Source: Acidimicrobiia bacterium
GTDB taxonomy: Bacteria; Actinomycetota; Acidimicrobiia; Spongiisociales; SHLN01
DNA length: 11,958 bases
Assembly: GCA_013043085.1 (NCBI GenBank)
Contig: JABDOU010000348.1
Span: 1-11,958 of the forward strand
Reading direction: 5' to 3'
Below, piece after piece: positions 7,256 through 11,958 of this stretch. The first letter of the stretch is position 1. Every line of letters begins with the position of its first letter. Below the pieces are notes generated by a model, which saw only the letters and a list, made by a program, of their open reading frames with translations, made no database searches and had not been told where the DNA came from. The position numbers were made by a program, and so were the translations under genes.

Positions 7256-7424
7256 CGATCCATCACTGAGCGCCGTATTGCGATGGTTTTGCTACGGTGA
7301 GAAAAAATTGTTCGAAATGTCACGAATTCCCCGGAGCTTGTGCCACAATCTGTCGCTGAGATTTCCGCCGGCGGTCTGGCTCCCCGAGTCCGATCCTGGA
7401 CGATCACGCTGGAGACTCATACCA

Positions 7425-7476
7425 GAGGCTCACACTGAGGCTCACACTGAGGGTGTAAAACTCAGGTGTAAAACTC
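7425..7476. repeat. Two adjacent tandem duplications (12- and 13-base period)
   Basis: GAGGCTCACACT occurs twice without a gap (7425-7436 and 7437-7448). It is followed at once by GGTGTAAAACTC twice (7452-7463 and 7465-7476), one base apart. All copies are exact. They are too short and few to be a CRISPR, and no palindromic repeat unit is present. Confidence 0.85.
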
Positions 7477-7507
7477 GAGTGCGGGTGATACCGAGCGGAT
7501 GGAATGG

Positions 7508-7540
7508 GAGTCGATAGCGAGTCGATAAGTGGAGTCGATA
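7508..7540. repeat. Triplicated GAGTCGATA motif
   Basis: The 9-base motif GAGTCGATA occurs exactly at 7508-7516, 7519-7527 and 7532-7540, with start-to-start spacings of 11 and 13 bases, close to one helical turn. It may be a cluster of protein-binding sites or slippage-derived repeats; the sequence alone does not decide. Confidence 0.75.
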
Positions 7541-7598
7541 GGGAGCATTGATCGACGACGGCCGGAAATGCTTGATAAGATCGAGGGCGACGGGAAGT

Positions 7599-7616
7599 TT
7601 GGGAAAAGATTCACAA
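7599..7616. promoter_or_regulatory. Crp/GlxR-like operator, near-consensus copy
   Basis: TTGGGA-AAAGAT-TCACAA matches the TTGTGA-N6-TCACAA layout at 11 of the 12 arm positions. It lies 56 bases centre-to-centre upstream of the perfect copy at 7655-7672 and upstream of the -35 region of the proposed sigma promoter, a position compatible with activation. The assignment rests on pattern only. Confidence 0.5.
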
Positions 7617-7624
7617 GAAAAAGA

Positions 7625-7654
7625 TCGACCGATTTTGAGAGCGACGCGTATACT
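7625..7654 (+). promoter_or_regulatory. Probable promoter of the sigma-factor transcript
   Basis: The -10 box TATACT (7649-7654) matches the TATAAT consensus at 5 of 6 bases. A partial -35 TCGACC (7625-7630) lies 18 bases upstream. The predicted start of transcription is near 7661, about 335 bases before the sigma ATG. A perfect Crp-like palindrome begins one base after the -10 box, so bound regulator should block this promoter. Confidence 0.5.
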
Positions 7655-7672
7655 TTGTGAAAATCCTCACAA
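7655..7672. promoter_or_regulatory. Crp/GlxR-like operator, perfect palindrome TTGTGA-N6-TCACAA
   Basis: The arms TTGTGA (7655-7660) and TCACAA (7667-7672) are exact inverted repeats across the 6-base gap AAATCC. They contain the TGTGA-N6-TCACA consensus known for Crp of enterobacteria and mycobacteria and GlxR of corynebacteria. The site covers the predicted transcription start, which suggests repression when occupied. No crp gene is in the window. Confidence 0.65.
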
Positions 7673-7741
7673 GGTCTCTCCAGTTCTTCGAATTTGTCGT
7701 TCCCCGGGTTCGATGATGGCGAAGAAAGGAGCGTCGGCCGC

Positions 7742-7936
7742 ATGAGCCGTGTGAGCCAAATAGCGAGTGTGCCTTCTTCCTCTTTTGCTTCGGACGAAGA
7801 ACATTCGGACGAACGACGCACCGTCATCTATGTTCGAACCAATCAATCCAGTTTCCCCACCGGGGACAAGAGTCCTCGAGTCCGAGAAACCTCAAGTCCG
7901 AGAAACAGGGTCGCCACAGTATGCGACCACGAGTGA
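7742..7936 (+). CDS. Doubtful small leader ORF (64 residues)
   Basis: I do not recognise this ORF, and it may not be a gene. From ATG 7742 it encodes a Ser/Asp/Glu/Arg-rich 64-residue peptide (MSRVSQIASVPSSSFASDEE...). An AAAGGAG sequence lies about 10 bases upstream. Its start overlaps by four bases (ATGA) the stop of an even smaller ORF beginning ATG-ATG at 7713 (MMAKKGASAA). It contains a five-residue repeat (SDEEH SDERR) that simply reflects the 15-base DNA repeat at 7789-7813. If translated, it would lie in the leader of the sigma mRNA and could act on its expression. Composition is unlike the neighbouring genes, so non-coding is more likely. Confidence 0.15.
   Translation: MSRVSQIASVPSSSFASDEEHSDERRTVIYVRTNQSSFPTGDKSPRVRETSSPRNRVATVCDHE
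7789..7813. repeat. Direct repeat of the palindrome-like TTCGGACGAA (15-base period)
   Basis: TTCGGACGAA occurs exactly at 7789-7798 and 7804-7813. Each copy is itself an inverted repeat (TTCG-GA-CGAA). It lies in the presumed leader of the sigma mRNA, so it could form small hairpins or be a tandem operator. Confidence 0.6.
7879..7906. repeat. Direct repeat AGTCCGAGAAAC (16-base period)
   Basis: Exact copies lie at 7879-7890 and 7895-7906, about 100 bases before the sigma ATG. The 16-base period is not a multiple of three, which argues against a coding origin. Confidence 0.65.
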
Positions 7937-7996
7937 AACAATCCACGATATGACCAACACCCGCATGAGACCCCGCACCAGCTGGAGGGATAGGCA

Positions 7997-8926
7997 ATGG
8001 CAGTAACCGTCACCGGACGCGACACGTCCGAACTCGACGCAATCAACGTATATATGTCTGATGTAGGACGGTATGCGTTGCTTACCGCTGAGGACGAGGT
8101 CCGGCTTGCCCAGACCATCGAGGCCGGCCGCGAAGCCGAGGAGAAGCTTGCCGACAACACTTCGGTTGCTCCTGCCGAGCGTCGTGTGCTGATGCGCCAG
8201 GTTCGGGCCGGTGAACGGGCCAAGGACGACTTCTGCAATTCGAATCTTCGTCTGGTCATTAACCAGGCAAGGCGCTACTTGAACACGCCGGGCATCGACT
8301 TTGTCGACCTGATCCAGGAAGGGAACCTCGGCCTGATTCGCGCCGTTGAGAAATTCGACTGGCGCAAGGGTTTCAAATTCTCGACGTACGCGACATGGTG
8401 GATCCGACAGGCACTGTCGAAAGCGATCGCCGAGAAGTCGCGAACGGTCCGCATTCCCCTTCACCTTCATGAGAAACTCTCGACAGTTCGGTCAACGGCC
8501 AGCAGGCTCAATGCCGAATTGGGCCGCATTCCGACGCCAGAGGAAATCTCTTCAGAATCCGGCATCGACCTCAAGGACGTTATCGACTCACTGGCCGTCA
8601 CGGACGCCGTATCGCTCGATCGACCGATTGGCGAAGATGGGGCTGTCCTCGGGGATTTCGTCGAGGATGCCGATGGTTCCGACCCCGTTGTCGAAGCGGT
8701 GCAGTCGGTTGTTGGCGATGAACTCCGAACGGCAATTCTCCGACTTCCCGAACGTCTGCAGCGGATTCTGTTGTTGCGATACGGCTTTGCCGATGGGGTG
8801 GCGCGAACCCACGACGAGATCGGACAAGAATTTGGTCTCACGCGTGAGCGGATCCGCCAACTCGAAAAGATTGCGCTCTGCCGTATGCGGCACCCGACCT
8901 TCGGAATGACGTCCTTCGACGAATAG
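7997..8926 (+). CDS. RNA polymerase sigma-70 factor, RpoD/HrdB-like group 1-2
   Basis: This 309-residue sigma factor directs RNA polymerase to promoters. Region 1.2 is at about 13-44 (LDAINVYMSDVGRYALLTAEDE). Region 2 runs from about 83 to 153, with the core-binding DLIQEGNLGLIRAVEKFD and the -10 recognition and melting segment FKFSTYATWWIRQAL. Region 3 runs from about 155 to 230. Region 4 runs from about 243 to 300, with the -35 helix-turn-helix THDEIGQEFGLTRERIRQLE. It lacks region 1.1, and its length resembles group 2 factors such as mycobacterial SigB rather than the longer SigA, so an alternative (stress or stationary-phase) sigma is my preferred reading. The 2.1-2.2 junction (INQARRYLNTPGIDFV) differs from the usual AKRYxGRGxxFL and seems one residue longer. 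The start ATG 7997 has GGAGGGA six bases upstream. It appears monocistronic behind a long regulated leader. Confidence 0.92.
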   Translation: MAVTVTGRDTSELDAINVYMSDVGRYALLTAEDEVRLAQTIEAGREAEEKLADNTSVAPAERRVLMRQVRAGERAKDDFCNSNLRLVINQARRYLNTPGIDFVDLIQEGNLGLIRAVEKFDWRKGFKFSTYATWWIRQALSKAIAEKSRTVRIPLHLHEKLSTVRSTASRLNAELGRIPTPEEISSESGIDLKDVIDSLAVTDAVSLDRPIGEDGAVLGDFVEDADGSDPVVEAVQSVVGDELRTAILRLPERLQRILLLRYGFADGVARTHDEIGQEFGLTRERIRQLEKIALCRMRHPTFGMTSFDE

Positions 8927-9144
8927 CTCGCCGGCGATAACGATGGTGTGAGGGAACTGGCTGGAAACAGTAGAGGGTCCTCGACTGCTCAGCTGGAGCA
9001 TCCCGAAGACAATCCCAGAGACCGGCCTCGACCAGGCGGCAGCCGGCTGACGTATACCGGCCGGAGCGCATGTTCTCCGAAGAAATGCGGCGTCGATCCG
9101 GTGCGATAGGTCAAGCTCGGCCCGGGTAATGTCGAATATATCTC

Positions 9145-10224
9145 ATGCACAGATCACCGATGGGGAACAGGTTGGGGAACAAACGAGGCTTTTGGCCGGC
9201 ATTCCTGTCGGCGACAGTAGTTGTCGTCTCGGCGTGTTCTGGCACCGGCGCTGATCCCCTCGTTCCCACTCCTGCGACCGAGGCGAGCCTTCCAGCCCAG
9301 GACGTACCGACGACGGCACTTGAACCCGAGGTGGATGCCGACCCGGTTGAGCCGGCCGAACCGGTCGATACCGCCCCACAGGATCCCGAGATCGGCGCCG
9401 ATGTCGGCGAGCCACCGCCGGGGAGCTTCGTTGTTCTCGCTGAAGAAGTCGTGCCGCTCGTCGATCAGGTTGTGCCACGCCTCGACAGGCCGTCAGGCCT
9501 TGCGTTCGCCGACGGGGCGGGTGGACTGGTCTTTCAGCCTCCATGGGGAGTTGATGATGTGGTGTTCTATCTTGGCCCTGAAAGCAGCGGCCCAGGCCCC
9601 CTGTTGGACGTTGAGGGAGGTCGTCTCCTGCGCCTCTGGGGCGCAACGAATACGGGCGAAACGCCGCGATTGCTCGCCACGGTGATCGACAATGCAGACA
9701 CTGCCGAGCAGGTCGAAACGCTGCTCTGGTGGGATCGAGTCGACAAGGAGCGCTGGATTGCACAGATCGGCGATGCGTCGACACGGGTTGATCACGTTGA
9801 CTACGGACAGGATCGCTACGTTGTCGACAAGACCACCCCCGAGGGATCGTCGTTCGTATTCCTCGATGCAGGCGGCGAGATTGTTGAGATTGCTTCGAAT
9901 CCCAAGCCCCTCTGTCGAGAAGTGGGTGCTTGTCGACGCTTGCCAACGCTTGCGCCGGGCAATGGGAGGATGGCCTACCACGATCCCGCCAGATCACAGA
10001 TCGTGGTTGTTGAGTTGGACCTGGCCGAGGAGGTTGCTTTTGACCTTCCTGAGGGCACCGAGGTCACGTCGCTCGATCTGTCCGATCAATTCCTGGTTGT
10101 CAACCACACAGTTGGCGGCGAGTCCGGACCCGCTTTCGTCGTGGATCTGGATGCGGCACGTCCGTCCCTGTCACAGCTCGCCGACCCGGGTGAGGTGTTT
10201 CTCGGGGTGCTCGGGAGCCGCTAG
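9145..10224 (+). CDS. Predicted lipoprotein of unknown function
   Basis: I do not recognise a family for this 359-residue protein. The N-terminus is a lipoprotein signal peptide: basic residues (NRLGNKRG), a hydrophobic core (FWPAFLSATVVVV), then a lipobox VSAC with the lipidated Cys31. An acidic, Pro-rich linker follows (about 33-95, with repeated Pro-Val/Ala-Glu/Asp), as is common for spanning the cell wall. The rest (about 96-359) is a globular domain rich in short beta-strand patterns, with two cysteines in LCREVGACRR near residue 255 that could form a disulfide. Repeated strand-turn segments hint at a beta-propeller, but no propeller motif is clear. ATG 9145 and ATG 9160 are both possible starts; neither has a ribosome site, and a TAATGT box at 9127-9132 suggests a short or absent leader. 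The 218 bases between it and the sigma gene hold only a weak hairpin (TGCTC/GAGCA, 8986-9000). Confidence 0.7.
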   Translation: MHRSPMGNRLGNKRGFWPAFLSATVVVVSACSGTGADPLVPTPATEASLPAQDVPTTALEPEVDADPVEPAEPVDTAPQDPEIGADVGEPPPGSFVVLAEEVVPLVDQVVPRLDRPSGLAFADGAGGLVFQPPWGVDDVVFYLGPESSGPGPLLDVEGGRLLRLWGATNTGETPRLLATVIDNADTAEQVETLLWWDRVDKERWIAQIGDASTRVDHVDYGQDRYVVDKTTPEGSSFVFLDAGGEIVEIASNPKPLCREVGACRRLPTLAPGNGRMAYHDPARSQIVVVELDLAEEVAFDLPEGTEVTSLDLSDQFLVVNHTVGGESGPAFVVDLDAARPSLSQLADPGEVFLGVLGSR

Positions 10225-10364
10225 CTTGGCTCCGTGGATCGGCACGACACAACACGCATCGGCTTGACCAGTATCCAGGTAACCGGCAAGAAGATGAGCG
10301 CGCCGCCTCGGGCCCGAAGAGGCCCCCTAACCCGGGCTTTCACCCCTCAGACAGGTTGCCGTTG

Positions 10365-11958
10365 ATGAAGGTCGAGGATTTAGAGGCAGAGGTTCGTCGC
10401 TGGATCGAAGGTGATCCTGATCCGATTACTCGCGACGAGCTGACCGATCTATTGGTATCCGGGGCATGGGAAGATCTCGCCGATCGGTTTGCCGATTCTC
10501 TGGAATTCGGAACGGCAGGCTTGAGAGGCATAGATGGCGGCGGACCAAATCGCATGAATCTGGCCGTCGTCGTCAGGGCGACATATGGGCTTTCGGAGTA
10601 CTTGAAAAGCGAGGATGCAGAGGGGCCTGTCGTTGTTGGAAGAGACGCTCGTGAGCGCAGCCTTGACTACTTCGACGCAACGGTTCGCGTTCTCGTCGCC
10701 GCCGGATTCGAAGTGCTTACCTTTCCAGATCCGATACCCACGCCGATAGTCGCATTCGCAGCCAGAGAGCTCGAGGCGCGGGCAGCGATTGTGATCACCG
10801 CGAGTCATAACCCCCCTGAGTACAACGGCTACAAGGTCTACAACAACTATGGAGCCCAAATCGTGCCACCGACCGACGAGCAGATCGCCCATGCGATTTC
10901 GCTGGCGCCACCGGCATCGATGATTGCCATGAGCAGCGAAGGCGGGACCATCCTTGATCGTCAGATCATTGACCGCTACCTCGATGCGATCGTTCGTCCG
11001 ACGGATTCCGGTCTATCGATCGCCTACACGCCGCTTCACGGAGTCGGTGGGATATATGCCCGGGAAGTGTTGGAGCGATCGGGCCACAGTGTCGCCATCG
11101 CGGCCGACCAGTTCAAACCCGACCCCGAGTTTCCAAGTGTGCGGTTTCCGAATCCGGAGGAGGCGGGAGCAATGGACGAAGTCATGGAACTGGGTCGCGA
11201 GGTTGCTGCCGATCTCGTCATGGCAAACGATCCGGACGCCGATCGCCTGGCGGTTGGTTCGCCGGAGCAGGGTATGTTGACCGGCAATCAGCTCGGGGTT
11301 CTTGTCATTGATGGCATCCTCGCCCGATGGTCGTCGCAGGCAACCCCGATCGTCGCTTCGACCGTTGTATCCACACCGATGGCCCGCCAGGTTGCCGAAG
11401 CGCGTGGCGCGCAGTTCGCTGAAACGCTCACAGGATTCAAGTGGATCTGGAGAGCACTCTTGTCGCTCGTGATCGAGGGAGAACGCGAATTCGCAGTTGG
11501 CTTTGAGGAGGCACTTGGCTATTCCGTTTCGCCAGTCGTTCGCGACAAGGATGGGCTGTCAGCTGCGGCCGTTGTCGCCGAGATTGCTTCTGATCTGGCG
11601 CGCGAGGGAAAAACCCTTTGGGATCGGTTCGATGAACTTTGCGTGGAATTCGGAGCGTGGCGGTCGACGCAGAGGTCGATTGTTCGCACCGGACCCGACG
11701 GCCACGCCCGGCTGGTGCAAGCTGTTGCAGAAGTGGCATCACGTCCCCCGAGCGACCTCGCAGGTCGACAGGTCGAAGATATCGTTGACTATCGAACCGG
11801 CGAAGAAGAACGTCCCCCATGGCTGCCAAACACAAACATGGTGGTCCTGGCATTTGACGCAGGACGTGTCATCGTGCGACCGTCAGGAACCGAGCCGAAG
11901 CTCAAGGTCTACGCCGATCTTGCATGCGATGACGAATCCGAACTGGTTGCCCTTGCTG
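10365..11958 (+). CDS. Phosphoglucomutase/phosphomannomutase (PmmB/PgcA type), 3' end beyond window
   Basis: The frame is open from ATG 10365 to the window end (531 residues), so only the last residues are missing. The enzyme interconverts hexose 1- and 6-phosphates in the cytoplasm, feeding glycogen, cell-wall or nucleotide-sugar synthesis. All four family motifs are present: the phosphoserine loop TASHNPPEYNGYK (Ser147), the Mg-binding DPDADR (289-294), the sugar-specificity loop GFEEALGY (379-386), and the phosphate-binding RPSGTEPKLKVY (505-516). The N-terminal LEFGTAGLRG...GPNRMN pattern is typical of the longer PGM2/PgcA/PmmB subgroup rather than of short ManB. Glucose versus mannose preference cannot be settled from sequence. 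The ribosome site is poor (CAGG about 10 bases upstream), and TTG 10362 is an alternative start. The 140 bases before it show a GCCTC/GAGGC hairpin possibility but no T tract. Confidence 0.93.
   Translation, partial: MKVEDLEAEVRRWIEGDPDPITRDELTDLLVSGAWEDLADRFADSLEFGTAGLRGIDGGGPNRMNLAVVVRATYGLSEYLKSEDAEGPVVVGRDARERSLDYFDATVRVLVAAGFEVLTFPDPIPTPIVAFAARELEARAAIVITASHNPPEYNGYKVYNNYGAQIVPPTDEQIAHAISLAPPASMIAMSSEGGTILDRQIIDRYLDAIVRPTDSGLSIAYTPLHGVGGIYAREVLERSGHSVAIAADQFKPDPEFPSVRFPNPEEAGAMDEVMELGREVAADLVMANDPDADRLAVGSPEQGMLTGNQLGVLVIDGILARWSSQATPIVASTVVSTPMARQVAEARGAQFAETLTGFKWIWRALLSLVIEGEREFAVGFEEALGYSVSPVVRDKDGLSAAAVVAEIASDLAREGKTLWDRFDELCVEFGAWRSTQRSIVRTGPDGHARLVQAVAEVASRPPSDLAGRQVEDIVDYRTGEEERPPWLPNTNMVVLAFDAGRVIVRPSGTEPKLKVYADLACDDESELVALA

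Larger units (their letters stand above)
7256..7996. other. Gene-poor region upstream of the sigma-factor gene
   Basis: About 740 bases hold no convincingly coding gene. At the left end, CCATC 7260-7264 can pair with GATGG 7282-7286 followed by TTTT, a weak terminator candidate for the Clp_N gene. The rest contains short direct repeats, two Crp-like palindromes and a good -10 box (listed separately). A small palindrome TTGTG-C-CACAA lies at 7338-7348. The layout suggests a regulated promoter with a leader of about 335 bases before the sigma ATG. Confidence 0.6.

Noticed and set aside
7425..7540. Possible CRISPR array
   Set aside because: Units are 9-12 bases, differ from one another, and have spacers of 0-4 bases. 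There are no cas genes.
7462..7827. Minus-strand ORF of 121 residues in the sigma upstream region
   Set aside because: It is Ser/Arg-rich, spans the repeats and the promoter elements, and shows no ribosome site or domain.
10225..10364. Possible tRNA or terminator before the phosphohexomutase
   Set aside because: There is no cloverleaf or T-loop signature. The GCCTC/GAGGC hairpin near 10306-10324 has no T tract, so neither call is supported.

Overview
The window most likely comes from a moderately GC-rich actinobacterium, probably an uncultured Acidimicrobiia-like lineage. The main pointers are a DUF3151 protein (a family essentially confined to Actinobacteria), an RpoD/HrdB-type sigma factor and a two-name phosphoglucomutase/phosphomannomutase of the PmmB/PgcA type. 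The lineage is inferred from gene content only. Genes are cut at both edges: a SulP transporter on the left and a phosphohexomutase on the right.

Left part (1-5067). The C-terminal end of a SulP anion transporter with its STAS domain converges on a minus-strand operon of three tightly packed genes, coxS-coxL-coxM (4292 down to 599). These encode the [2Fe-2S], molybdopterin and FAD subunits of a xanthine-oxidase-family molybdenum hydroxylase. The large subunit carries the AYRGAGR active-site signature of form II ('putative') CO dehydrogenase, and the S-L-M gene order also fits form II. Diverging from coxS is a MobA-like nucleotidyltransferase, so enzyme and probable cofactor maturation lie back to back around one short regulatory spacer that holds a small perfect palindrome.

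Middle part (5068-7255). A minus-strand pair, DUF3151 followed by a YhhN/lysoplasmalogenase-family membrane protein, overlaps by one base (TAATG) and ends at a GC-rich hairpin. Diverging from it is a 322-residue soluble protein made of four Clp_N-like repeat units with no AAA+ ATPase.

Right part (7256-11958). A gene-poor stretch of about 740 bases precedes a group 1/2 sigma-70 factor. It holds several pairs or triplets of short direct repeats (11-16 base spacing), a good -10 box, and two Crp/GlxR-type operators (TTGTGA-N6-TCACAA and TTGGGA-N6-TCACAA). After the sigma gene come a predicted secreted lipoprotein of unknown function and a phosphoglucomutase/phosphomannomutase that runs off the end.

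I see no CRISPR array, insertion sequence, phage gene or RNA gene. Most genes are ordinary chromosomal functions. The parts most worth a second look are the sigma-factor upstream region and the four-unit Clp_N protein.
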